Source: an uncultured beta proteobacterium
GTDB taxonomy: Bacteria > Pseudomonadota > Gammaproteobacteria > Burkholderiales > Burkholderiaceae_C
Length of the DNA: 5,127 bases
Direction of reading: 5' to 3'
Assembly (NCBI GenBank): GCA_903958915.1
Contig: CAJBVC010000694.1
Coordinates: forward strand, 1 to 5,127
The notes beneath the pieces are model-generated. The model ran no database searches. It was not told the DNA's origin and was given only the letters and a program-made list of their open reading frames with translations. Of the stretch, positions 1 to 5,127 are shown piece after piece; within the stretch, counting starts at the first letter, position 1, and every line of letters starts with the position of its first letter. Made by a program: the position numbers and the translations under genes.

Positions 1-246
1 CGTCAGCAGGCGATTGCTTCCATTGAGCGCTACTTCCTGGAGACCTCGGGCGAGAAGATCGGCAACATTGCTGCGGGAGGCCTTCTCACTTTCTTCCTTA
101 AGGAGATCGGTCCAGTTGTTTACAACCAGGCGGTGAGTCGAGTGCAAGAGCGCATGACGGCGACCATCTCCGAGCTTGACATTGAAATTCATGAAGATGA
201 GTTTCCATACTGGCGCAAAGTCGACAGCAAAAAGTCCCGCAAATAA
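1..246 (+). CDS. DUF2164 family protein, 3' part only
   Basis: The frame is open from the first base and ends at TAA 244-246, giving the last 81 residues of a small protein; the start lies left of the window. Visible family-like features are RQQAIASIERYF near the left edge, then GGLLTFFLKEIGPVVYNQAV, and a C-terminal stretch ending in an FPYW motif followed by a basic tail (KVDSKKSRK). This order (I-x-R-Y-F, then EIGPxxYNQAV, then FxYW) is what I recall of DUF2164, a family of short cytosolic proteins of about 80-90 aa with no established function. So little of the N-terminus is probably missing. The cupin gene follows 57 nt downstream on the same strand. Family assignment is from motif memory and the function is unknown. 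Confidence 0.82.
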   Translation, partial: RQQAIASIERYFLETSGEKIGNIAAGGLLTFFLKEIGPVVYNQAVSRVQERMTATISELDIEIHEDEFPYWRKVDSKKSRK

Positions 247-303
247 TCGCGCCGATAGACCGCATGACGATTGCTTCTGACTCCATCGGGAAAGTCCATC
301 ACT

Positions 304-819
304 ATGAACCCAAGTGCACAAGCCTATATTGAGGCACTCCAGCTATCGCCCCATCCAGAGGGTGGTTTCTACAAGGAAACGTATCGTAGTGAATGCACAG
401 TGCAGCCACAGCCTGCCACGTCATTGAATTCGAGCCAGTTGGCGCCAGTGCGCTCTGCCAGCACTGGAATCTACTTTCTTCTGGAGCGAGGAAATTTTTC
501 TGCTTTTCACAGAATTGCTTCCGACGAGATGTGGCACTTCTATGCCGGCGATGCTTTGGAAGTGCTGGAACTTCTGGAGACTGGCGAACTGGTGACCACA
601 CATCTTGGACCTGATCTTGCCCAAGGTGAGACGTTTCAACATGTGGTGAAGGCGAACACCTGGTTCGCGTCTCGGGTAGCACCGGGCGGTGCGTATGCGC
701 TGGTGGGGTGCACTGTCGCACCTGGATTTGACTTCAGCGACTTTCAACTCGCCGATCGTGTCCACTTGTCAAGTCAGTTTCCAAAGCACACAGAGGTGAT
801 TGCCGTACTTACCCGATAG
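304..819 (+). CDS. Cupin superfamily protein, DUF985 / cupin_5 type
   Basis: This 171-residue protein is a single-domain cupin of the DUF985 (cupin_5) type, a length typical of the family. The family signature LxxHPEGGFYxETYRS is at residues 14-29. The first cupin motif region (STGIYFLL) starts at 53 and is followed by H69 and SDEMWHFYAGD (73-83), where H69, E75 and H78 are candidate metal or ligand contacts. The second half carries WFASRV (120-125) and GCTVAPGFDFSDF (135-147), also family hallmarks. Related proteins are known structurally as beta-barrels that bind sugar-like or nucleotide-like small molecules, but no reaction is established. ATG 304 is preferred over the upstream in-frame TTG 271 because the conserved region begins soon after it; only a weak GGGAAA lies upstream. 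No signal peptide is seen, so a cytosolic location is likely. The DUF2164 gene ends 57 nt upstream. Confidence 0.9.
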   Translation: MNPSAQAYIEALQLSPHPEGGFYKETYRSECTVQPQPATSLNSSQLAPVRSASTGIYFLLERGNFSAFHRIASDEMWHFYAGDALEVLELLETGELVTTHLGPDLAQGETFQHVVKANTWFASRVAPGGAYALVGCTVAPGFDFSDFQLADRVHLSSQFPKHTEVIAVLTR

Positions 820-933
820 CCACTTCGGTATGCGCTCAGGTACAGGCAAGCACGCCATAGAATGGGGGTACGTCAGGCCAGTAGACGGGCCACGGCTTCA
901 GTTGTTTCTCGCTCCACCCCCAAAGCTCACCGC

Positions 934-1221
934 ATGAAAGACCATTACACAGCCCTGGGGCTTGGCAGCTCTGCAACATTGGCCGATATCAAGAAGGCGT
1001 TTCGACAGAAAGCATCCCAGTTTCATCCGGACCGCAATACGGATGCCCAGGCTCCAGCGCGCTTTCGCGCGGTGCAGGAGGCGTATGAGGTATTGTCGGA
1101 TGATGTTAAGCGCTTGGCATATGACGATAACCGCCGGCGCAACTTGTTGGACAACCCGGCTGAGACTGCACGTGAAATCTGGCACGCTTACTTTCAACCG
1201 TTAAGGCAGACTCCACGCTAG
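934..1221 (+). CDS. Minimal J-domain (DnaJ-like) co-chaperone
   Basis: This 95-residue protein is essentially one J domain. Residues 3-64 read as helix I (DHYTALGL), helix II (ADIKKAFRQKASQF), the HPD tripeptide at 31-33 that stimulates Hsp70 ATPase, helix III (ARFRAVQEAYEVLSD) and a closing RLAYD. The G/F region, zinc-finger and substrate-binding domains of full DnaJ are absent. A short tail (65-95, RRRNLLDNPAETAREIWHAYF) follows and may carry partner specificity. The expected role is to deliver a particular client to a DnaK-type Hsp70, but no Hsp70 gene is in the window. I chose ATG 934 because the J domain begins there. An in-frame ATG at 862 would add 24 Arg/Ser-rich residues, and neither start has a convincing Shine-Dalgarno. 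The 114-nt gap after the cupin gene suggests a separate unit; the next gene starts 48 nt downstream. Confidence 0.9.
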   Translation: MKDHYTALGLGSSATLADIKKAFRQKASQFHPDRNTDAQAPARFRAVQEAYEVLSDDVKRLAYDDNRRRNLLDNPAETAREIWHAYFQPLRQTPR

Positions 1222-1256
1222 TGCACTTCCTTCGCATATCAATTTGACGACAACTG

Positions 1257-1268
1257 AGAAACGTTTCT
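1257..1268. promoter_or_regulatory. 12-nt perfect palindrome overlapping the putative RBS of the 196-aa gene
   Basis: AGAAACGTTTCT is its own reverse complement. It covers most of the GAGAA (1256-1260) that would be the Shine-Dalgarno for the TTG start at 1270. As DNA it could be a small operator; as RNA it could only fold weakly because it has no loop. About one perfect 12-nt palindrome is expected by chance in a window this size, so only its position makes it notable. Confidence 0.25.
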
Positions 1269-1269
1269 T

Positions 1270-1860
1270 TTGCACCTATCTCCTTTCTTCCACAATCTTC
1301 GCAATGCGTACCAGAGCGAACTCGACGATCTGCGAACCAACTCCGAAGGTCATGATGTTCTAGATAAACGCCTCGCGGAAAAGCGCCGCGAACTGGGCTT
1401 TCTGCTCAAGGTGATGGAAGAGGACCCCGAGATGGTGGCCGTAGTCCTGCACCAGGCATTTCAATTCTCCAGCCCTGGGGTCATGGATCACCTGCTGGCC
1501 CAGGAAGCCGATGAGCTACCAACGTGGGACAGCATCAGCGACACCATTGCAATCGCCTCCTGGGCCCGGGAAATGGTGCAGACCATTTTGAACGAACCCA
1601 TGGGCGAATGGTTTATGACCATTGCCGCTTCTGTCGAATACATGTATCACAAGCCATTGAGCGCGCAAGAGCGAGAGGCCGCCGAACTTATCGGTGACAA
1701 CGCAGATGAAGAAGGCAAACAAGATCGTGATGCATTGCGTGAGGAGCGTCACGAAGACAACCACACCGAGGACCATGACGAGCAAGAGATCAGCGAGCGC
1801 GCGCGCGAGGAGGCAGGTAACGACTGGATGGTTGAACAAGGCTTTGACCGCAAAGACTGA
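1270..1860 (+). CDS. Uncharacterised 196-aa protein with acidic, His-containing tail
   Basis: I do not recognise this family. The protein has a probably helical core (about 1-141), with a charged, coiled-coil-prone stretch near 17-42 (SELDDLRTN, LDKRLAEKRREL), then hydrophobic helices such as MVAVVLHQAFQF (55-66) and EWFMTIAASVEYMYHKP (113-129). Residues 142-196 are highly charged and probably disordered, with His interspersed among Asp and Glu (HEDNHTEDHDE). No signal peptide or membrane segment is evident. The start appears to be TTG 1270: an in-frame TGA at 1255-1257 blocks any earlier start, the first in-frame ATG is about 48 codons in, and GAGAA sits 9 nt upstream. It lies between the J-domain gene (48 nt gap) and the 248-aa gene (27 nt gap), suggesting co-transcription. 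A 311-aa antisense reading frame overlaps it but has shadow-like composition. Function is unknown. Confidence 0.75.
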   Translation: MHLSPFFHNLRNAYQSELDDLRTNSEGHDVLDKRLAEKRRELGFLLKVMEEDPEMVAVVLHQAFQFSSPGVMDHLLAQEADELPTWDSISDTIAIASWAREMVQTILNEPMGEWFMTIAASVEYMYHKPLSAQEREAAELIGDNADEEGKQDRDALREERHEDNHTEDHDEQEISERAREEAGNDWMVEQGFDRKD

Positions 1861-1887
1861 CCCCATGGCAATCCCGAAAGACAAACC

Positions 1888-2634
1888 ATGAATGCACTGG
1901 CGCTGATTGCCAAGACACAAAGCCTGATCGCGGCAGGAGATATCGTAAGCGCAGAGGCCGCTCTGGTGGAACTGGCTGACACTGAGGGTGACTACGCCCT
2001 GACCCTGGTGCTCGAGCAGTTGCCGCCCAAAGATATATTGGCCGTCATCCGCGAATACGACAACTCCAAAGAGTCGATCGTAAACCTGCTGGTCACGCCT
2101 GCACAATTTGCACGCGCCGTTGTGATCGAGAAACAGTACAAGGACCTCAGTCGCACGCACCTGCGTGGAATGATGAACTCCATTCTCTTCAGAGAAGATG
2201 CCAATCCGGTGGAGTTTTTGGATGCAATTGGCGAGCTCGAAGGCGGCTCGGAGGCTCTGGCCGACTACTTCTCGGACAAGTGGAGTCGCATTGAGGCATT
2301 TGCCCGTGGCGGTACCTTTGATACCGACGAAGATGACGGCGAGATACTCTCGGATACTGCCCTGTTGGCCAATGCGTACGTGAAACCCCGCGTAGACGAG
2401 GATGAAGTGGCCGACCAGGACTGGATGCAACTGGCGTGGTTGCTGCGCCACGATTGCCCCGACCTTTTTGTGGAAATGCTACTGGTGCTTCGTGGCAAGG
2501 TGCGCGCGCACGATGCGAGACAGGGGGAGAACTGGCAAGGCGAGGAGGATGACGGCAAAGTGGAAACCAGCGACACTGACCGCGGCAAGGCCACGCCTGC
2601 AGTGCTGGAGGCTGATGAGGAGTCGGCCATTTGA
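1888..2634 (+). CDS. Uncharacterised 248-aa acidic helical protein
   Basis: I do not recognise the family with confidence. Residues 1-140 look like a run of short amphipathic helices: an Ala-rich N-terminus (SLIAAGDIVSAEAALVEL), then LEQLPPKDILAVIREYDNS, a segment reading LLVTPAQFARAV, and FLDAIGELEGGSEALADYF. This recalls alpha-solenoid or DUF6178-like patterns, but that is a loose impression and not an assignment. An acidic linker (FDTDEDDGEI), then a further helical segment around DQDWMQLAWLLRHDCPDLFVEMLLVL, and a polar acidic C-terminal tail (EEDDGKVETSDTDRG to ADEESAI) follow. No signal peptide or clear membrane helix is present. ATG 1888 has a weak GAAAGA (1876-1881) 6 nt upstream. It sits 27 nt after the 196-aa gene and 17 nt before the 414-aa gene, so the three are probably one transcript. 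Function is unknown. Confidence 0.82.
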   Translation: MNALALIAKTQSLIAAGDIVSAEAALVELADTEGDYALTLVLEQLPPKDILAVIREYDNSKESIVNLLVTPAQFARAVVIEKQYKDLSRTHLRGMMNSILFREDANPVEFLDAIGELEGGSEALADYFSDKWSRIEAFARGGTFDTDEDDGEILSDTALLANAYVKPRVDEDEVADQDWMQLAWLLRHDCPDLFVEMLLVLRGKVRAHDARQGENWQGEEDDGKVETSDTDRGKATPAVLEADEESAI

Positions 2635-2651
2635 CAGCCACTACTTAAGCC

Positions 2652-3896
2652 ATGTCCGACTCGCAAGTTTCCACCGCAGCTGCCAACCAGAACGTCGAAA
2701 TATTCGATGCGCGACCTTTCTTTGAAAAGGTGCTGGCCTACGCGCAGCAGCACGGCATCATTGATCAAGCCAAGCTCGACGCTATGGAGACCGAGGCACC
2801 CAAAGGCATGGTGCAGATTGCGCGGTACTTCGGCAGCGAGTTTCTGCGCCCCGAATTGGAGAAGGCACGGGAGCGGATTGTCAATCTGGTCAGCTTGAAC
2901 TTGGAGCATCACAGCGCTGGTGACCTGCACAAGGCGGCCCAAGCACTGCGTGATCACAGTCTGCTCTCGCGCTCCAAGGGCGCATCCGACATGCTTAAAG
3001 CCCTGATTGCCATGCCGCAGAATAGTCATTTCGGCATGGGCGAGCATGGTGGCTTCACCGACGAACACATCCCGCAACTCGCAATTTGGTCGTTGCGCAG
3101 TCTAGGGGACTATCGGTTAGAGCTTGCTCGGCGCAGCCAAGTAGCAGCTGTCGTTGACGCAGCCCTCTGGTTTGCAGAGCAATTCGGGATGGATGCACAA
3201 GACGTGCAAGACGCGGGATGCGATGCTGAAGCAGTAATCCGCACGGCGCTTCTGATGGTGTCGACACGCCAGACCAGATTGCCCGACTGGGTTGCCTTTG
3301 AAAATACCGTCGCAAACTTGAGGAAAAAGGCGACATCCTCTAGCACCATTGCTTCTAACATTACTCTGCCGAAGAACCTCCCTGCACAGTTCAAGGAAGT
3401 AGTGGAATGTGTGCGCACGACCATCCTCTCGGATATGTCCAAAATCCTGGATAGGTCGCTACCGCCGCGCAAACTCTTTGACCAGACTCCTGCTTTTATG
3501 GGCCGCTACTTCTGGGTCGAAGACCCTTTGACTGAGGTGGACAACTTTGATCGTGCCGCATCGACGGCTTGGAACAAGGCCACTGCGGGCCACAGTGACA
3601 GCAGTTCACTATTGACTCTCTTCCTGTGCATTGCTGCAACGAGCACGCCAAAGACTGTGCTAACCGCAAAAGCGGCAGCCACGTTGGTGCGAAAGGTTCG
3701 AAAGAGTGGTCTAAAGGCCGATTTGGTATCCGACTACATCTTGACCAATGCTCCAGCGCACGGCCAGAGCGATTATTTGCGTATGTGGCACGACTTTTTG
3801 GCAGAAGCTCAAGACGTGCTGCTCAGCGACCATGACTATGCCTTGGTGGATGCCATGGCGCTTCTTCACCGGGAATGCAATATCTCGGCGGGGTAG
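2652..3896 (+). CDS. Uncharacterised 414-aa soluble helical protein
   Basis: This is the last and largest gene of the four-gene run, starting 17 nt after the preceding stop. I do not recognise a family. After a polar N-terminus (about 1-14) come helical segments: FFEKVLAYAQQHGIIDQAKL, a segment with GMVQIARYFGSEFLRPELEKAR, and LHKAAQALRDHSLL. A Gly/His-containing stretch (NSHFGMGEHGGF, near residue 125) is followed by more helices. A Ser/Thr-rich, Lys-containing linker near 224-236 (KKATSSSTIAS) divides the protein into two halves. The second half includes RYFWVEDPLTEVDNFDRA and an Ala-rich helical region. SSLLTLFLCIAATS is hydrophobic but too short for a confident membrane span. No catalytic motif, nucleotide-binding loop or zinc site is visible. 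ATG 2652 lacks a strong Shine-Dalgarno, so translational coupling to the upstream gene is plausible. The gene ends facing the minus-strand methyltransferase gene. Confidence 0.85.
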   Translation: MSDSQVSTAAANQNVEIFDARPFFEKVLAYAQQHGIIDQAKLDAMETEAPKGMVQIARYFGSEFLRPELEKARERIVNLVSLNLEHHSAGDLHKAAQALRDHSLLSRSKGASDMLKALIAMPQNSHFGMGEHGGFTDEHIPQLAIWSLRSLGDYRLELARRSQVAAVVDAALWFAEQFGMDAQDVQDAGCDAEAVIRTALLMVSTRQTRLPDWVAFENTVANLRKKATSSSTIASNITLPKNLPAQFKEVVECVRTTILSDMSKILDRSLPPRKLFDQTPAFMGRYFWVEDPLTEVDNFDRAASTAWNKATAGHSDSSSLLTLFLCIAATSTPKTVLTAKAAATLVRKVRKSGLKADLVSDYILTNAPAHGQSDYLRMWHDFLAEAQDVLLSDHDYALVDAMALLHRECNISAG

Positions 3897-3982
3897 CCCG
3901 ACAGGCGACGTGCCAGGCAATGGGTGTGTCCCCTCTGCTCAAATATAAAACAGGACCAGGAATCGCCGCCGTAGGGGGGCAC

Positions 3983-3997
3983 GCAGCCTTCGGCTGC
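3983..3997. repeat. Hairpin 1 in convergent intergenic gap (6-bp stem, TTC loop)
   Basis: GCAGCC (3983-3988) and GGCTGC (3992-3997) pair perfectly around TTC. Beyond an asymmetric internal loop, GGG (3977-3979) can pair with CCC (3999-4001), lengthening the structure. No T-run follows on either strand, so it is not a canonical intrinsic terminator. It may act as a bidirectional stem-loop between the convergent genes or belong to a repeated extragenic palindrome. Confidence 0.6.
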
Positions 3998-4007
3998 ACC
4001 CGCTTGA

Positions 4008-4037
4008 CCCGCGACTAAGCTTCGCTGTAGTCGGGGG
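4008..4037. repeat. Hairpin 2 in convergent intergenic gap (long stem, TTC loop)
   Basis: CCCGCGACTA (4008-4017) pairs with TAGTCGGGGG (4028-4037) with one mismatch. Inside it, AGC (4018-4020) pairs with GCT (4024-4026) around a TTC loop, leaving one bulged G at 4027. This is the strongest inverted repeat I see in the window. It lies 10 nt after hairpin 1, shares its loop sequence, and ends 17 nt from the methyltransferase stop. It has no T-tract in either direction. It could protect mRNA 3' ends, block convergent transcription, or be a dispersed repeat. Confidence 0.65.
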
Positions 4038-4054
4038 ATGGGCGGGACAATTGC

Positions 4055-4675
4055 TCAATTCGCAACGGCTTTGCCCCAGTAGTGATAGGACAGAATCTTC
4101 GGACCTGGCAAATACAGTGACTGCACATCCGGTTGGAATCCGGCTTCTTCAAGCAGAGCAGGTATGTCCCGGTCCAGCATGCATCCACCGGCGACTTGTC
4201 TCCAATAGGGTTGCAGACGGGTTTGCCACTTCAGGACATTGGCATCCGGTGACTTACCATGCTCGGAAAACAGCAATTTTCCTCCTGGTTTCATCGCCCT
4301 TCTCATTTCTTTAAGGGCTGCCATGGGGTCAGGAATCGAGCACAAAGTGTAGGTGCAGACGACAGTATCGAAACTGGCATCTTCCACTGGAATGCGTTCC
4401 GCTGAGAGCCCAATAAGTTCGATTTCCAGCCCTGCTTGAACACTTCGTTTCCGGGCAAGTCTGTGCATTCGCAATCCGGGATCAACACCGACGATCAATT
4501 TGACACGTGATCGGTCATAGAAAGGCATGTTCAAACCTGTGCCGATACCAACTTCGAGCACTTTACCTTCGGCTTGCGGAATCACTTTCATGCGTTGCCT
4601 ACGTATAGGCGAGACGCTACAGGCCAGGTCCAGCAAGTAAGGAAGGATGTGGCGTTCGTACCAAGTCTCTGACAT
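4055..4675 (-). CDS. Class I SAM-dependent methyltransferase, METTL7/TMT1-like
   Basis: This 206-residue protein has a complete Rossmann-type methyltransferase core. Motif I is VLEVGIGTG (39-47), the acidic residue ending strand 2 is in GVDPG (63-67, D65), and SAERIPVEDASFD (91-103) contains the adenine-contact region. Motif IV is FDTVVCTYTLCSIPD (102-116), followed by KPGGKLLFSEHG (129-140). The C-terminal elements W150-Q151, P156-x-W158, GGCMLDRD (163-170), the late P-x-x-x-x-x-x-H stretch and terminal GKAV match my recollection of METTL7/TMT1 proteins, which methylate thiols and hydrogen sulfide in animals. No membrane anchor is seen, unlike the animal enzymes, so it is probably cytosolic. 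The acceptor substrate cannot be read from sequence, and a lipid or quinone acceptor remains possible. It starts at ATG 4675 after a weak AAAGAAA. The rhodanese gene ends 43 nt upstream, which suggests an operon. Confidence 0.88.
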   Translation of the reverse strand: MSETWYERHILPYLLDLACSVSPIRRQRMKVIPQAEGKVLEVGIGTGLNMPFYDRSRVKLIVGVDPGLRMHRLARKRSVQAGLEIELIGLSAERIPVEDASFDTVVCTYTLCSIPDPMAALKEMRRAMKPGGKLLFSEHGKSPDANVLKWQTRLQPYWRQVAGGCMLDRDIPALLEEAGFQPDVQSLYLPGPKILSYHYWGKAVAN

Positions 4676-4718
4676 CGTGTTTTCTTTAAAGCCAACTGCC
4701 CATCACGGCAGCGCACCG

Positions 4719-5075
4719 CTAGTCAAGCAACTTGCTCCAGGCACCAACGTTGTGAACCGCACCGTAGCCATTTTTCATTAGCACCAGTTTGGCCATTCCA
4801 CTGCGTGTTCCGCTTGCACAGCAAAGCACAACGGGGGCAGACTTGGGTATCTCACCGAGCCTGCTTCCCAATTCCTGGAGTGGGATGTTGATTGTTCCGG
4901 GAGCATTACCACTTGCAAACTCTGCGGCCGATCTGACGTCGACAAAAATCGCACCGTCCTTCTTGAGTTGGGGCAGCAAGCCCATGACTCGCTTTGAATT
5001 CCACCACTTGTAGGCAAACCAAAGACCCAAGGCCATGAAAGGCCAGTAATTTTTAAGGAGATCCATAAAACTCAT
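4719..5075 (-). CDS. Membrane-anchored single-domain rhodanese
   Basis: This 118-residue protein has an N-terminal hydrophobic segment (about 10-25, YWPFMALGLWFAYKWW), probably a single membrane anchor or uncleaved signal. One rhodanese domain follows: FVDVR (44-48), SAAEFASGNAPGTINIP (49-65) and the active-site loop CASGTRS (86-92). C86 aligns with the catalytic cysteine that carries persulfide, and C85 precedes it. Such domains move sulfane sulfur between small donors and acceptors such as thiols or cyanide. With Lys/Trp-rich residues after the anchor, the domain is probably cytoplasmic, although topology is not certain. ATG 5075 is supported by AGGAAG (5085-5080) four bases upstream. The frame stays open upstream to the window edge, but those residues look non-coding. 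The methyltransferase gene follows 43 nt downstream on the same strand. Confidence 0.9.
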   Translation of the reverse strand: MSFMDLLKNYWPFMALGLWFAYKWWNSKRVMGLLPQLKKDGAIFVDVRSAAEFASGNAPGTINIPLQELGSRLGEIPKSAPVVLCCASGTRSGMAKLVLMKNGYGAVHNVGAWSKLLD

Positions 5076-5127
5076 ACTACTTCCTGATGAACGACGCTGT
5101 GGATAGGGCGCGAGATGTCGCCAATAC
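5072..5127 (-). CDS. Possible C-terminal end of an upstream gene overlapping the rhodanese start
   Basis: Read on the minus strand, one frame entering from the right edge is open to TGA at 5074-5072 and encodes about 17 residues, IGDISRPIHSVVHQEVV. Its codons favour C or G in third position more than the other two frames do. The stop overlaps the rhodanese start as ATGA, a classic translationally coupled junction. With so short a piece, neither family nor reality is secure. A second frame ends at TAG 5079-5077 and is less convincing. Confidence 0.35.
   Translation of the reverse strand, partial: IGDISRPIHSVVHQEVV
5080..5085 (-). promoter_or_regulatory. Ribosome binding site for the rhodanese gene
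   Basis: The minus strand reads AGGAAG here, four bases before ATG 5075. It is the best Shine-Dalgarno match among the gene starts in this window and supports this start over any in-frame start further upstream. It would lie inside the coding end of the possible upstream gene. Confidence 0.6.

Noticed and set aside
858..863. TAGAAT resembling a -10 box upstream of the J-domain gene
   Set aside because: It differs from TATAAT by one base, and a start point near 870 would suit ATG 934. However, no -35-like hexamer lies 16-18 nt upstream, so I did not list it as a promoter.
862..933. Alternative upstream start (ATG 862) for the J-domain protein
   Set aside because: It adds 24 Arg/Ser-rich residues before a J domain that conventionally starts near the N-terminus, and there is no ribosome site. 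Codon 934 fits the family better.
1244..1249. TTGACG resembling a -35 box before the 196-aa gene
   Set aside because: No -10-like hexamer occurs 16-18 nt downstream, and a start point there would fall inside the gene.
1516..2451. Long (311-codon) open frame on the minus strand
   Set aside because: It spans the junction of two well-spaced plus-strand genes. Its translation is unusually rich in Cys, His, Gln, Val and Phe with no recognisable motif, as expected of an antisense shadow.
3010..3039. 8-bp inverted repeat CCATGCCG / CGGCATGG with a 14-nt spacer
   Set aside because: It lies wholly within the 414-aa coding sequence, has a long loop and no T-tract, and is of a size expected by chance in several kilobases.
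2265..3077. 270-codon open frame on the minus strand
   Set aside because: It is antisense to the 248-aa and 414-aa genes, with a Ser/Arg-rich low-complexity C-terminal half typical of a reverse-complement shadow and no motif or ribosome site recognised.
3944..3949. TATAAA resembling a -10 box in the convergent gap
   Set aside because: No -35 element sits at proper spacing and no plus-strand gene lies downstream to be driven.
4051..4314. 87-codon plus-strand open frame over the methyltransferase 3' half
   Set aside because: It lies opposite a methyltransferase with clear motifs, and its own translation shows none.

Overview
The window is moderately GC-rich by eye and gene-dense, with short intergenic gaps. 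It looks like chromosomal DNA of a betaproteobacterium, most likely Burkholderiales and perhaps Comamonadaceae-like. That placement is an inference from gene style and family content (DUF2164, a DUF985 cupin, a stand-alone J-domain protein). No rRNA, tRNA, CRISPR array, insertion sequence or integrase is visible.

Left part (1-819, plus strand): the 3' end of a DUF2164 gene, then a complete DUF985/cupin_5 gene. Centre (934-3896, plus strand): a co-directional run of four genes. It starts with a minimal J-domain (Hsp40-type) protein. Three proteins I cannot assign to a family follow (about 196, 248 and 414 aa), with gaps of 48, 27 and 17 nt. This is the least explained part of the window and looks like a single transcription unit joining a chaperone-recruiting domain to three uncharacterised, mostly acidic, probably helical proteins. 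A 12-nt perfect palindrome overlaps the ribosome binding region of the first of the three, which appears to start at TTG.

Right part (4055-5127, minus strand): a convergent gene set. A membrane-anchored single-domain rhodanese lies upstream of a class I SAM-dependent methyltransferase whose C-terminal motifs resemble the METTL7/TMT1 thiol methyltransferases. The end of a further upstream gene appears to overlap the rhodanese start by four bases (ATGA). Together these suggest a small sulfane-sulfur or thiol handling operon, which is an inference. The convergent gap (3897-4054) holds two adjacent hairpins with TTC loops and no T-tracts. They look more like a repeated extragenic palindrome or bidirectional stem-loop than a canonical intrinsic terminator.
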